Positions 8,677-18,244 of a DNA stretch of 64,000 nt are shown piece after piece. The stretch covers positions 434,001 through 498,000 of the forward strand of contig NZ_CP009291.1 of assembly GCF_000767465.1 (NCBI RefSeq), given 5' to 3'. Origin of the DNA: Novosphingobium pentaromativorans US6-1. GTDB taxonomy: Bacteria; Pseudomonadota; Alphaproteobacteria; Sphingomonadales; Sphingomonadaceae. Position 1 is the stretch's first letter, and every line of letters starts with the position of its first letter. A program made the translations under genes and the position numbers. The notes under the pieces were generated by a model. That model did no database searches, was not told the DNA's origin, and was given only the letters and a program-made list of their open reading frames with translations.

Positions 8677-10734
8677 ATGAGGCCTGAAGCGCTCAATTCC
8701 CTGTTCGTCGAAGTCGATGCGCTCGACGGTGTCGGTCCGAAACTGCGTCGTCCGCTTGAAAAGCTTGGACTCACGCGGCTCAGGGACCTTGCATACCACT
8801 TGCCGGACCGGTTCGTCGAGCGCCGCGCGGTCGAGAATCTCGACGATGCCGGGGTGGGCGAAAACATCATCGTGGCCCTGACCGTCCGCGAGCACAGGGC
8901 GCCCGCCGGCAGGGGGCCGTTCCGGGTGATCGCTGAGGACGTGGCGGGCAATGTCTGCACGCTCACCTATTTCGGCCGCGCATCCTACACCGCCCGCAAG
9001 CTGCTGCCGGTGGGTGAAACACGCTGGATTGCGGGGCGCCTCGACCAGTACGGTCAGATGCTGCAGATCGTGCATCCCGAACATGTCGCGGAAAGCGGTT
9101 CGGCGCTTCACGGCCATCTTTGCGAGGCGGTCTATCCCCTGTCCGAAGGGCTGACGCAGGGGCGCGTGTCCGGGCTTGTGCAGCAGGCACTCAAGGTCCT
9201 GCCGGAAATGCCCGAATGGATCGAGCCGGGCCTGCTCGCGAAGATGAAGTGGCCGGTCTGGCGCGAGGCGCTGCTGGAGGCGCACAAGGGCGTAAATGGC
9301 CCGGCGCGAGACCGGCTGGCTTATGACGAACTGCTTGCCAATGCCCTGGCTTTGATGCTGGTGCGGGAGAGCAATCGTGCCCAGTCCGGCACGCCGCTGG
9401 CAGGAGACGGCTCGCTGCGCGCGAAGCTGCGGCTGCCTTTCGAGCTGACCGGGGCGCAGAAACGCTCGATCGCCGAGATCGAGGGCGATGTTGCGCAGAA
9501 GTCGCCGATGCTGCGCCTGCTGCAGGGCGACGTCGGTTCGGGCAAGACAGTGGTCGCCCTGTCGTCGATGCTGATTGCAGTCGAAGCCGGGGCGCAGGCG
9601 GCGCTGCTGGCGCCCACCGAAATTCTCGCCCGTCAGCATCACGAGACTCTGTCCCGCATGGCCCAGGGCACCGGGGTCGAAATTGCCCTGCTGACGGGGC
9701 GCGACAAGGGCAAGGCGCGCGAATCGATCCTCATGGGGCTGATCGACGGTTCCATCGACATTGTCGTGGGCACCCACGCAATCTTCCAGGATACCGTCTC
9801 CTACAAGAACCTCGCGCTCGTGGTGATCGACGAGCAGCACCGCTTCGGCGTCGGGCAGCGCCTGATGCTGGCGCGCAAGGGACGGCGTACGCCGCATACG
9901 CTGGCGATGACCGCCACGCCGATCCCGCGCACGCTCACGCTTGCGCAATACGGCGAGATGGAAGTCTCGCGCCTCGACGAACTGCCGCCCGGTCGCCAGG
10001 CTATCGATACCCGCGTCGTCTCGGTCGAGCGGATGGAGGATGTCGTCGGTGCCATCGCCCGGCATCTGGAGACGGGGCAGCAGGCCTACTGGGTCTGCCC
10101 GATGGTGCGCGAAAGCGAGAGCGACGATCTCGCCGCGGCCGAGGCGCGCTATGCTGCGCTCAAGGAGCGGTTCGGCGAAGACATCGTCCTCGTCCACGGC
10201 CAGCTCAAGCCCGAGGCCAAGGACGCCGCGATGGAACGCTTTTCCGGCGGCGAGGCGAAAGTTCTGGTGGCAACGACGGTCATCGAAGTCGGCGTCGATG
10301 TACCGAACGCCACGCTGATGGTGATCGAGCAGGCCGAGCGGTTCGGCCTGGCGCAGTTGCACCAGCTTCGCGGCCGTGTCGGGCGCGGCAGCGAGAAGTC
10401 GACCTGCCTGCTGCTACGCGGACAGCAGCTCAGCGAAACCGCTCGCCAGCGTCTGGCCCTTATGCGCGAGACGCAGGACGGTTTCCGTCTGGCCGAGGAA
10501 GACCTCGAATTGCGCGGCGGCGGTGAACTGCTCGGCACGCGCCAGTCCGGCGATACGCCGTTCCGCCTCGCGACGCTGGAGCAGATCCAGAAGCTGCTGC
10601 CGCTGGCACACGACGATGCGCGGCTGCTGATCGAGCGCGACGGCGGCCTCTCTGGCCCGCGCGGGGAAGCGGCACGCCTCCTGCTCTACCTGTTCGAACG
10701 CGATTGGGGCGTGCAGCTGCTGCGGGGCGGGTAA
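8677..10734 (+). CDS. recG: ATP-dependent DNA helicase RecG
   Basis: 685 residues, the usual length. RecG remodels stalled replication forks and Holliday junctions. The N-terminal wedge/OB domain begins with a helix-hairpin-helix-like segment (DGVGPKLRRPLEKLG). The helicase core has Walker A GDVGSGKT near residue 284, DEQH near 385, TATPIPRT, and QLRGRVGRG as motif VI with the C-terminal TRG region behind it. It is divergent from the host-attachment/sdhE/mfd genes and convergent with the diguanylate cyclase. Confidence 0.97.
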   Translation: MRPEALNSLFVEVDALDGVGPKLRRPLEKLGLTRLRDLAYHLPDRFVERRAVENLDDAGVGENIIVALTVREHRAPAGRGPFRVIAEDVAGNVCTLTYFGRASYTARKLLPVGETRWIAGRLDQYGQMLQIVHPEHVAESGSALHGHLCEAVYPLSEGLTQGRVSGLVQQALKVLPEMPEWIEPGLLAKMKWPVWREALLEAHKGVNGPARDRLAYDELLANALALMLVRESNRAQSGTPLAGDGSLRAKLRLPFELTGAQKRSIAEIEGDVAQKSPMLRLLQGDVGSGKTVVALSSMLIAVEAGAQAALLAPTEILARQHHETLSRMAQGTGVEIALLTGRDKGKARESILMGLIDGSIDIVVGTHAIFQDTVSYKNLALVVIDEQHRFGVGQRLMLARKGRRTPHTLAMTATPIPRTLTLAQYGEMEVSRLDELPPGRQAIDTRVVSVERMEDVVGAIARHLETGQQAYWVCPMVRESESDDLAAAEARYAALKERFGEDIVLVHGQLKPEAKDAAMERFSGGEAKVLVATTVIEVGVDVPNATLMVIEQAERFGLAQLHQLRGRVGRGSEKSTCLLLRGQQLSETARQRLALMRETQDGFRLAEEDLELRGGGELLGTRQSGDTPFRLATLEQIQKLLPLAHDDARLLIERDGGLSGPRGEAARLLLYLFERDWGVQLLRGG

Positions 10735-10752
10735 ATCGCGGGCGAGTGAAAA

Positions 10753-11952
10753 TCAGGCGGCGAGGCGAACCTGGTCGCGCCCGCCGTGCTTGGCTTCGTA
10801 GAGCGCGCGGTCGGCCCGCTCCATCAGCTTGTTGGCATTCTCGCTGGGGTCCAGCTGCGCCACGCCGGAACTGATCGTGACAGGTACCGTGGCATCTCCG
10901 CTCAGTTCCATCGCCTGCGCCTGGATCTCCACACGCAGCCTTTCGCAAATTGCGCGGGCATGGTGCATGTCGACATTGGGCAGCAGTACGCCAAATTCCT
11001 CCCCGCCGATCCGCCCGACCAGATCGCACGCGCGCACGGTGCCGACCGCAAGCCTGGCTACACGCCTGATCACATCGTCGCCGGCGGCATGGCCGTAAGT
11101 GTCGTTGATGCTCTTGAAATGGTCGATGTCGAAAATGGCGAGAGAGAATTGCGACTGGTTGCGGCGCGCGAGGGCAATAGCCCGATCCAGGGCCGCCAGG
11201 AATTCGCGCCGGTTGGCGATGCCGGTCAGTTCGTCGGTCTGGGCGATATAGCGCAGTTCCCGCTGGAAGGCGCGTTCGCGCGCAATGGAGCGGCGCAGCG
11301 CGATGACGGTCAGCGATGTCGTGAAAAGCAGGCATACGCCGGTACCGGTCATGGCGAAAAGGTACATCAGGAGGATATTGTTGACCGATCGTGTCCTGGC
11401 GTTGAACTCACTGAGTCGAGCGCGTTCGCGCGTGATGATCTGATGGACGTCGGCATTGATCCGGTTGATCGAATTGCGGGCGTGGCCAGTGCGCACGATA
11501 TCGATCGTTTCTTTCCTCATTCCGGCCTTGTCGAGGACGAGCACCGTGCGCAGGTCCATGAAATAGCTCTGCACTTCGTCTCCCAGTCGCTGGAGCTCCC
11601 GGTTGTTCTCCTCGTTGCCGTCGATGTGACTGCGCAGGTTGGCCATGTAGCCGGGAAGGGCGCGTTCCGCTTCGAGCATGGGCTCGAGATATTCGGGGTC
11701 GCGGGTCAGAAGGTAGCCGCGTTCGCCGCGCAGAGCTTCCAGGGCGATGAGCCGGATACGGTGGGCATCGCGCAGGAGTGCGATGGTTGCGGAATTGAGC
11801 CGTGCCAGTTCCTGCTGCTGCACATTCGCCCGCCAGGCAATAAGGCTCGATCCGACGAGGAGCGAGCCGAACAGGACTGTCGACGCGATGAAAAGACCGA
11901 CGCGTGAGGAGAGGCCGTTGACCGCATTCAGGAAATTTCGGGATCTTGTCAC
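10753..11952 (-). CDS. Membrane diguanylate cyclase (CHASE3-like sensor, GGDEF)
   Basis: 399 residues. A first membrane helix (about 19-40) and a second (about 195-215) enclose a helical periplasmic region containing LRGERGYLLTRDPEYLEP, as in CHASE3 sensor domains. The C-terminal GGDEF domain has DELTGIANRR, FDIDHFKSIND and an intact GGEEF active site. RACD lies five residues before it, which fits the RxxD inhibitory I-site. It should make c-di-GMP and be product-inhibited. It faces recG convergently and is divergent from the histidine kinase at 12131. Confidence 0.9.
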   Translation of the reverse strand: MTRSRNFLNAVNGLSSRVGLFIASTVLFGSLLVGSSLIAWRANVQQQELARLNSATIALLRDAHRIRLIALEALRGERGYLLTRDPEYLEPMLEAERALPGYMANLRSHIDGNEENNRELQRLGDEVQSYFMDLRTVLVLDKAGMRKETIDIVRTGHARNSINRINADVHQIITRERARLSEFNARTRSVNNILLMYLFAMTGTGVCLLFTTSLTVIALRRSIARERAFQRELRYIAQTDELTGIANRREFLAALDRAIALARRNQSQFSLAIFDIDHFKSINDTYGHAAGDDVIRRVARLAVGTVRACDLVGRIGGEEFGVLLPNVDMHHARAICERLRVEIQAQAMELSGDATVPVTISSGVAQLDPSENANKLMERADRALYEAKHGGRDQVRLAA

Positions 11953-12130
11953 GTTCTCACTCGGTGGCGCGAGATCGTTTCTTATTCGGCGATAGTTATT
12001 TTCACGTAAATTCAGCTGCGGCCGCCGGCTTGCGGGGAGAATGAAGCATTGACCTCAACGGACACTCGCAAGACATTGGGCGGACGATGAATTTCGGGAG
12101 GCTTTCCGTGCAGCACAGGGCGTCGATACC

Positions 12131-13978
12131 ATGCTTGATCTGACGCGGCGCGGCTTGGCTGGACTGGTCGCGCTCTATGCTGGCGTGGCCATCCTCGGCT
12201 GGATTTTCGATTTACCTGCACTGACGAGCTTCAATGTCGGAGCGGCGCAAGCGTCCTTTGCGACGGCGACTTGCGCGATACTCGTGGTGCTTGCCGTGCT
12301 GGCTCACGAGCCGGACGGGCGAGGGGAGCGGCGCGGAGCGCGCATTTTCGCCTGTTGCGTCGTTGCGGCCCTGGCGCTGACAGCTCTGGGGCAATATGCG
12401 CTTGGCCTGAAGGATGCAGGCTACCTGATGGGGCGCAGCATGGGGCGCTTTTCTCCCGCAACGGCGGCCAGCTTCCTGCTCCTGGCCGGGGCGCTGCTCA
12501 TGATCGGCTCCCAGCGCTACTACCTTGGCGCAAGCCTTGCCATCTGCGCCTTGACGGTCGCGGGTAGCGCCATCGTCGGTTATGCTTATGACGTCGCCGC
12601 GCTGACCCAGGTCCTGGGCTTTTCTGCAATGGCCTTCCCTACGGCGCTGGTCATTACGCTTCTGGCGATTGCCATATTGATGCTGGATCCCAGGCGCGGA
12701 TGGCTGCGGCACATGGCGTCCGGCACGCAGGCACGCAGCGCTTTCCAGCTGATGATGCCGGTTGCGGTGTTTGCGCCTTTCATCATCGGCGGCCTGGCGA
12801 ACTGGTCGGTCGGCGCCGGGCTCGTCGGCACTTCGTTCGGTTTTGCCGCCTTCGCCGTCATCATGATCATTACCCTGGGCGTGATGGTCGTCCTCACCTG
12901 CGCCCAGCTCGCCCGGATCGACCGGACCGATGCGCGGCTCGCCGCCATTGTCGAATCGTCGGACGATGCGATCATCGGCAAGAACCTGGAAGGCGTGATC
13001 ACCAGCTGGAACAGGGGAGGCGAGCGGCTTTTCGGCTACACCGCGCGCGAGGCGATTGGCCAACCGATGCAGATGGTGATCCCGCGCGATCGGACTGATG
13101 AGGAAGCCGAGATCCTGGCGAGAATCCACCGCAAGGAACACATCGACCATTTCGAGACTGTCCGTTGCCGCAAGGACGGGAGCACGTTCGACGTCTCGAT
13201 CACGGTTTCACCGATCCTGCTCGCGTCGGGCACGGTCATCGGCGCGTCTTCGATCGTTCGCGACATAAGCGCCCGCAAGCTCAAGGATCTCGAACTCCAG
13301 CGCAGCAACGCCGAACTGGAGCAGTTCGCCTATGTCGCCTCTCATGACCTGCAGGAACCCTTGCGCATGGTTGCCAATTACGTCGAGCTGCTCAGCCAGC
13401 GCTACAAGGGGCAGCTTGATGAGAGGGCCGACAAGTTCATTCATTATGCCTCAGACGGGGCACGCCGGATGCAGCAGCTGGTTTCGGATCTCCTGGCCTA
13501 TTCGCGCGTGGGATCGCAGGGCAAGCAGCCTGCACCGGTCGAGGCCAATGCCGTCGTCGACCGCATCATGCACACGCTCCAGCGCCGACTGGCCGAAACC
13601 GGCGGCACGGTGGAGCGCGGCGACTTGCCGCGCGTGATGGGCGATGAGGTGCAGCTTGGGCAACTGTTCCAGAACCTGATCGGCAATGCTCTCAAGTTTC
13701 GCGGAGAGGAACCTCCGCGGGTGCTCGTGCAGGCCGAACGCGAAGGCAGGCTGGTGCGCTTCGCCGTGCGCGACAACGGCATAGGAATGGACATGCGTTT
13801 CGCCGAGCGCATCTTCCAGATGTTCCAGCGCCTTCATGAACGGGCGGCCTTCGAAGGCAGCGGGATCGGTCTCGCCATCGCCAAGCGAATCGTCGAGCGG
13901 CACGGCGGAACCATCTGGGTCGACTCGGAACCGGGCCGCGGAACCGTGTTTTTCTTCACGCTTCCCAGCGAACTTTAA
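12131..13978 (+). CDS. Membrane PAS sensor histidine kinase (HisKA type)
   Basis: 615 residues. The N-terminal 260 residues contain seven to eight hydrophobic segments forming an integral membrane sensor of no recognised family. A PAS domain follows (about 266-380, SSDDAIIGKNLEGVITSWN), then a HisKA domain with phospho-acceptor His405 (YVASHDLQEPLR), and an HATPase domain with NLIGNAL, DNGIGMD, GSGIGLAI and GRGTVFFF. The DHp/ATPase part resembles phytochrome-like kinases that signal to single-domain CheY/Rcp1 regulators, and one such regulator is encoded next at 14209. Confidence 0.9.
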   Translation: MLDLTRRGLAGLVALYAGVAILGWIFDLPALTSFNVGAAQASFATATCAILVVLAVLAHEPDGRGERRGARIFACCVVAALALTALGQYALGLKDAGYLMGRSMGRFSPATAASFLLLAGALLMIGSQRYYLGASLAICALTVAGSAIVGYAYDVAALTQVLGFSAMAFPTALVITLLAIAILMLDPRRGWLRHMASGTQARSAFQLMMPVAVFAPFIIGGLANWSVGAGLVGTSFGFAAFAVIMIITLGVMVVLTCAQLARIDRTDARLAAIVESSDDAIIGKNLEGVITSWNRGGERLFGYTAREAIGQPMQMVIPRDRTDEEAEILARIHRKEHIDHFETVRCRKDGSTFDVSITVSPILLASGTVIGASSIVRDISARKLKDLELQRSNAELEQFAYVASHDLQEPLRMVANYVELLSQRYKGQLDERADKFIHYASDGARRMQQLVSDLLAYSRVGSQGKQPAPVEANAVVDRIMHTLQRRLAETGGTVERGDLPRVMGDEVQLGQLFQNLIGNALKFRGEEPPRVLVQAEREGRLVRFAVRDNGIGMDMRFAERIFQMFQRLHERAAFEGSGIGLAIAKRIVERHGGTIWVDSEPGRGTVFFFTLPSEL

Positions 13979-14208
13979 AGCAACGATTGCATCCCGAATT
14001 CGAGGCAAATCCGGCAATCGCTGTTTCATGCCGGACTTAAGCGGTTAAATCCTTGTCATCGCTCGAGACGTGTTACTGCCTTACTTGATTGTACCTATCC
14101 AATTGCTTTAACTTGCTTTCTCGCTGGCAGGACATATCGTGTCTTCGAAGCCTGCCGACGCAATGACAGATGCAGGCGTAAGTCTCTCACAAAGAAGGGG
14201 GTCAGGGG

Positions 14209-14634
14209 ATGGGCAGTCAGATTCGATTATTGATCGTTGAAGACAACGAAGCCGACGCCTTCCTGATAACCGAGACCCTGCAGCCCGGACCGCTCTCGTG
14301 CGATCCGGTCATTGTGAAGGACGGCGTGGAAGCCTGCGATTATCTTCATGCGCGTGAGCCATACGAAGGAGCTGCGCAGCCCGATCTCATCCTGCTCGAC
14401 ATGAACCTGCCGCGGCTCAACGGGCACGGTGTCCTGCGCGAAATCCAGCGGGACGAGCGCCTCAAGCGGATTCCGGTAGTGGTGCTCTCCTCATCCGATG
14501 CCGCTCCGGACGTGGAGCGGAGCTATGACCTTGGCGCCAACTGCTACGTCACCAAGCCGGTGGGACTGCACGAATTCCAGTCCCGGGTGAAGGAGATCGA
14601 GAACTTCTGGCTATCGGTTGCCAGGCTGCCGTGA
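14209..14634 (+). CDS. Rcp1-like single-domain response regulator
   Basis: 141 residues forming one receiver domain: acidic pair VEDNEAD, phospho-acceptor Asp64 in LILLDMN, the LSSS threonine/serine position, and the lysine in YVTKPV. There is no output domain. The DPVIVKDGVEACDYL segment and the long form resemble cyanobacterial Rcp1-type regulators, which are phosphorylated by phytochrome-like kinases such as the upstream one. Its last bases overlap the GTG start of the next gene (GTGA), so the two are translationally coupled. Confidence 0.92.
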   Translation: MGSQIRLLIVEDNEADAFLITETLQPGPLSCDPVIVKDGVEACDYLHAREPYEGAAQPDLILLDMNLPRLNGHGVLREIQRDERLKRIPVVVLSSSDAAPDVERSYDLGANCYVTKPVGLHEFQSRVKEIENFWLSVARLP

Positions 14635-16148
14635 ACGGATTGTTGGCAGGCGATCGGGATAATGGCCCGCGCGGCCATCAAGTCGAGGACATCGGCCCGA
14701 TCCTGCTGGTGGAAGACAATCCCGGCGATGCCGACTTCATAGAGGAGATCCTTGCCGATCAGCGGTCGCAGCTGATCCATGCGGCTTCCCTCTCGAGGGC
14801 GAGCGAAATCCTTCGCGACATTGCGGTAAACGCCATTCTGCTTGATCTCGGCCTGCCGGACGGCAACGGCATCGAATGCGTCCATGCCATTCGCAGCGTG
14901 GCCAGCGATGCGCCGATCGTGGTGCTGACCGGACTGGACGAGGAGCGCCTGGCGCTGCAGTGCCTGGAAGCGGGCGCGCAGGACTACATTCCCAAATCGG
15001 ACCTCAAGGGCACGTCATTGGCCCGCGCCATTCGCTATGCCGCGGCGCGAACGCGCGAAGCATCGGAACGCTCCCGCGCGGAGCAGTTGCGCGCGCTCCT
15101 GGCGGGCATCGTCGAGGCATCGGGCGACGCGGTGTTCAGCGGCGGGCCCGACGGGACGATCACCAGCTGGAACCCTGCGGCCGAGCGGATCTTCGGTTAT
15201 TCCTCCGCCGAGGCTATAGGCACCCGCGCCCATGACCTGCTGCGTGCCGTCGATGTCGAAAACGCAGTCGAGCAACGCGGTGTTCTGGCCGTTGCATTGC
15301 AGGACGGTAGCGTGGGCGAGCATGAGATTACCCTCTTGGCGCGGGACGGGCGGCAGATGACGCTGTCGATGGTCGCCTTCGGCCTGCCGGATGCGGAAGG
15401 AACGATCCAGCAGTTCGGCGCGATCTGCCGGGACGTCACCGAGAAGCGCAGACAGGAGGCGCAGATGCGCGCCCAGTTCGAAATGCTCAAGATCCGCGAC
15501 CGGCAGATGCGGCAGCTGACGGCGCGTCTCAATACCGTGCGCGAGGAAGAGCAGAAACGCATCGCCCGCGAAGTGCACGACGAACTCGGTCAATTGCTGA
15601 CTGCCTTGAAAATGGACGTCTGGTGGATGAACCGCAAGCTCGAAGCGGGTACGCCGCTGGCGGACATCCTCGTGCCCAAACTCAACGATGCCAGCGAGCT
15701 GATCGAAGCGACCATCGAGACAGTCCGGCGCATCGCCGCGGAGTTGCGGCCCAGCGCCCTCGATGTCCTGGGTCTGGCTGCCGCCGTCGAAGATGAAGCG
15801 CGCCGCTTCGAGATGCGCACCGGCCTGTCTGCGGTGTGCCGTGTCGACGAAAGCGATCTGCCTCCGCCGGAGATCGCTACGGCCTTCTTCCGGGTGCTGC
15901 AGGAAATGCTCACGAACATTATTCGCCACGCTCAGGCCAGCTGTATCCGGATCGATTTCACGACCACGCAGGAAGACTGGCGCTTGTCGGTGAGTGACGA
16001 TGGCAAGGGCTTTGCCGAGATTCCCAAAGAGGGCGCCTCGCTCGGCCTGCTGGGCATGCGCGAAAGAGTCGAACTGTTCGGCGGTTCCATTCGCATTGCG
16101 CCCAATTCCCCGACCGGGGCGGTCGTGAGCGCAAGGGTGCCGAAATGA
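14631..16148 (+). CDS. Receiver-PAS-histidine kinase (NarL-partner HisKA_3 type)
   Basis: 505 residues from a GTG that overlaps the previous stop by four bases. The order is a receiver domain (Asp72 in ILLDLGLPDG), a PAS domain (about 155-270, SGDAVFSGGPDGTITSWN), a coiled coil, a HisKA_3 dimerisation domain with His316 (REVHDELGQLLTALK), and an HATPase (LTNIIRHAQA, SDDGKGF, GLLGMRERV). There are no membrane segments, so it is a soluble kinase whose own receiver can take input, for example from the upstream kinase. The NarL-type regulator at 16145 is its evident partner. Confidence 0.92.
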   Translation: MNGLLAGDRDNGPRGHQVEDIGPILLVEDNPGDADFIEEILADQRSQLIHAASLSRASEILRDIAVNAILLDLGLPDGNGIECVHAIRSVASDAPIVVLTGLDEERLALQCLEAGAQDYIPKSDLKGTSLARAIRYAAARTREASERSRAEQLRALLAGIVEASGDAVFSGGPDGTITSWNPAAERIFGYSSAEAIGTRAHDLLRAVDVENAVEQRGVLAVALQDGSVGEHEITLLARDGRQMTLSMVAFGLPDAEGTIQQFGAICRDVTEKRRQEAQMRAQFEMLKIRDRQMRQLTARLNTVREEEQKRIAREVHDELGQLLTALKMDVWWMNRKLEAGTPLADILVPKLNDASELIEATIETVRRIAAELRPSALDVLGLAAAVEDEARRFEMRTGLSAVCRVDESDLPPPEIATAFFRVLQEMLTNIIRHAQASCIRIDFTTTQEDWRLSVSDDGKGFAEIPKEGASLGLLGMRERVELFGGSIRIAPNSPTGAVVSARVPK

Positions 16149-16792
16149 GGGAGATGGCAATCGGCAAAATCCTCGTGGCGGACGATCACGCCATCACCCG
16201 GTGCGGGCTGCTCTCGATGGTGCACGAGATCTTCGGCGATGTGGAAGTGGCGGAGGCCGGGGACTCGCAGTCCGTCGTCGAAAATGTCGCGCAAGGGGAC
16301 TGGGACCTCATCCTGCTCGACATGATGATGCCGGGCGGCATGGACATTCTCGAGGTCCTCGGGCGGATCAGGAAGGTCAATGCCGAAGTTCCCATCCTTG
16401 TCATCACTGCCGAGGGGGAGGCCTCGTTTGCAGTGCGATCGATCAAGGCGGGCGCCAACGGCCTGATCAACAAGCATCTGCCGCCTGACGAACTGGTGAG
16501 GGCGATAGAGAAAGTCGCGCAAGGCGGTACCTACCTGCATGCCGATGTCGCCGCGGCTATCGCCCGTTGCATCCGCGACGACGAACCGCTTCCGCACGAA
16601 AGGCTTTCCGAGAGGGAACTGGAAATCCTCAAGGGGCTGGCGATGGGGCGTGCGGTCAAGGAAGTCGCGGCCGACCTTGCCATCAGCGACAAGACCGTCG
16701 CCACCTACATCGCCCGGATCCGGCAGAAGACCGGTCTGGCAAATGCGGTGGAAATGGCGCGATACGCAATGCAGCACGATCTGGTGAACTAA
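16145..16792 (+). CDS. NarL/LuxR-family response regulator
   Basis: 215 residues. The receiver domain has ADDH at 12-15, Asp59 (LILLDMMMPGG) and a lysine in the NKHLPP segment. The C-terminal LuxR-type helix-turn-helix (LSERELEILKGLAMG... IARIRQKTGLANAVEMARYA) should bind DNA. Its ATG overlaps the stop of the kinase gene (ATGA), a strong sign of co-translation and pairing. The target promoters are not evident. Confidence 0.93.
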   Translation: MREMAIGKILVADDHAITRCGLLSMVHEIFGDVEVAEAGDSQSVVENVAQGDWDLILLDMMMPGGMDILEVLGRIRKVNAEVPILVITAEGEASFAVRSIKAGANGLINKHLPPDELVRAIEKVAQGGTYLHADVAAAIARCIRDDEPLPHERLSERELEILKGLAMGRAVKEVAADLAISDKTVATYIARIRQKTGLANAVEMARYAMQHDLVN

Positions 16793-17030
16793 CGCGGGCA
16801 TTCAGGGCCGCGATGCGCCTTGCCTCAGATCCGCCCGCAATTTGCTGGCGCCTGTGTAGTCAAATTTCTGACGTCGGCTGGCGAACGTTCCGACAAGACC
16901 TTGCAGCGCAAATCCCTATTCTGGGCCCATGGTCACCGAGGCAATTCACGGGGGGCAGTGTGGGGGCCTTGTCAAAAGCCAGGGGGGCGTTGGCAAGGTA
17001 CAGGCGCGGGCCAGCATGGGGGCGGCCCGA

Positions 17031-17411
17031 ATGGGGAAGCGACGCTGCGTGCTTATTGCGGACGATGCACGCAGCGTCGCTATCCGGCTGGCGGATCTCG
17101 TGGGGGAAACGGGGCAGTTCGAGGTCGTCGGTCCGGTTTTCGATGGATTGGAGGCAAAGAGGAGCTTTGAGGCCAAGCGACCGGACGCGGTCATCCTGGA
17201 TTTTGCCATGCCGCTTCTTTCGGGGTTGGAAGTGGTTCAGGCGATCCGCAAGGTCAGCAGCACCTGTTTCATCATCGTGCTGACGAACCAGCCGGACGCT
17301 TCGCTCAGGCGGAGCTGCCTGATGGCGGGAGCCGATAAGTACCTTCACAAGTCGCATGATTTCGAAGCGGTGCCCGGCATTCTTGCCAGCCACTTCGAGC
17401 GCATTCCCTGA
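17031..17411 (+). CDS. Single-domain response regulator
   Basis: About 126 residues from the ATG at 17031, chosen because a G-rich Shine-Dalgarno-like stretch precedes it; upstream in-frame starts at 16929 and 17016 would add a glycine-rich leader without domain character. It is a lone receiver: IADD, phospho-acceptor Asp in AVILDFAMPLLSG, LTNQ, and KYLHKS for the conserved lysine. No output domain is present. It closes the two-component cluster after a gap of about 240 bases and could be a shuttle or phosphate sink for the kinases upstream. Confidence 0.85.
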   Translation: MGKRRCVLIADDARSVAIRLADLVGETGQFEVVGPVFDGLEAKRSFEAKRPDAVILDFAMPLLSGLEVVQAIRKVSSTCFIIVLTNQPDASLRRSCLMAGADKYLHKSHDFEAVPGILASHFERIP

Positions 17412-17590
17412 GCCGCAAGCATCAGGGGGAGATCTGGGCGGGGCTCGGCGCTGGGGGGTGTCCGGCCCCGCTCAAACCGAAAAGGGTTTACGCAAGCAGA
17501 AGCCTTTCGGGTCGCACCAACCGCACAATGCGGGTAGAGAACAGGCATAGCGCCTGTATGGCCTCTCGGCATTGCCGGGAGGCCACGTCT

Positions 17591-18244
17591 TTATGGGGCG
17601 GTGCGTTGCGGCGCTGCGAAGCGGATGATCGGATCGCCCGGCGACCACGGCTTCACCCGCAGCATGATCGCCTTGAACAGATCGCTTTCGAGGTGGGCTT
17701 CCAGCCACGGTTTGAGGTGTCGCAGCGGCAAGGTATCGAACCAGGTCCTGTCGACGGCCGCGAACTGGCGTATGAACGGCATGATCGCCATGTCGGCCAG
17801 TCCGCGTTTTGCGCCGCAGAGCTGGCCTTTCCCGGCAAGGCGCGCGTCCAGGTCGAGCAGCACCTCCAGGCCGGCCTCGCGGTGGGCAAGGGCATCGGAG
17901 CCATGGCGCTCAGGGTACTTGTAGCGGTCAAGGTCGTGCTTGAATGTACTGTCGTTGCGGGCGATCAGGTCCGGGGCATCGCGCTCCAGCCAGCCCTCGG
18001 GATCGTTCTGAGCAAGCGATCGGCGCATGATGTCGATGCTCTCGTCGATGACTTCGCCTTCGGCGGTGACGAGTACGGGCACCGTTCCCTTCGGCGAGGC
18101 GGCCAGCATCGCCCCGGGCTTGGCCGACAGCTTCACCTCTCGCAGTTCGCAGGCGGTGCCACTCACCATCAGCGCCAGCCTTGCGCGCATCGCGTAGGGG
18201 CACCGGCGGAAACTGTAGAGGATCGGATCAGGCGCCGCGGTCAT
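17591..18244 (-). CDS. Glutathione S-transferase family protein
   Basis: 217 residues from the ATG at 18244 ([12 protein letters not shown]). The N-terminal thioredoxin-like domain has [13 protein letters not shown], a glutaredoxin-like CPxA active-site segment, a cis-proline in KGTVPVLV and an ESIDI glutathione-contact motif. An all-helical C-terminal domain follows. The substrate is unknown. The start overlaps the 3' end of trhO by 17 bases, so the two are co-transcribed. A longer frame up to 18370 overlaps trhO and is not credible as the start. Confidence 0.85.
   Translation of the reverse strand: MTAAPDPILYSFRRCPYAMRARLALMVSGTACELREVKLSAKPGAMLAASPKGTVPVLVTAEGEVIDESIDIMRRSLAQNDPEGWLERDAPDLIARNDSTFKHDLDRYKYPERHGSDALAHREAGLEVLLDLDARLAGKGQLCGAKRGLADMAIMPFIRQFAAVDRTWFDTLPLRHLKPWLEAHLESDLFKAIMLRVKPWSPGDPIIRFAAPQRTAP

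Noticed and set aside
8590..10362. A 590-codon minus-strand frame opposite recG
   Set aside because: RecG motifs are all in the plus frame; this is its shadow.
14034..14046. CtrA-type site TTAA-N7-TTAA before the Rcp1-like gene
   Set aside because: The two TTAA-like parts are only three to four bases apart, not seven.
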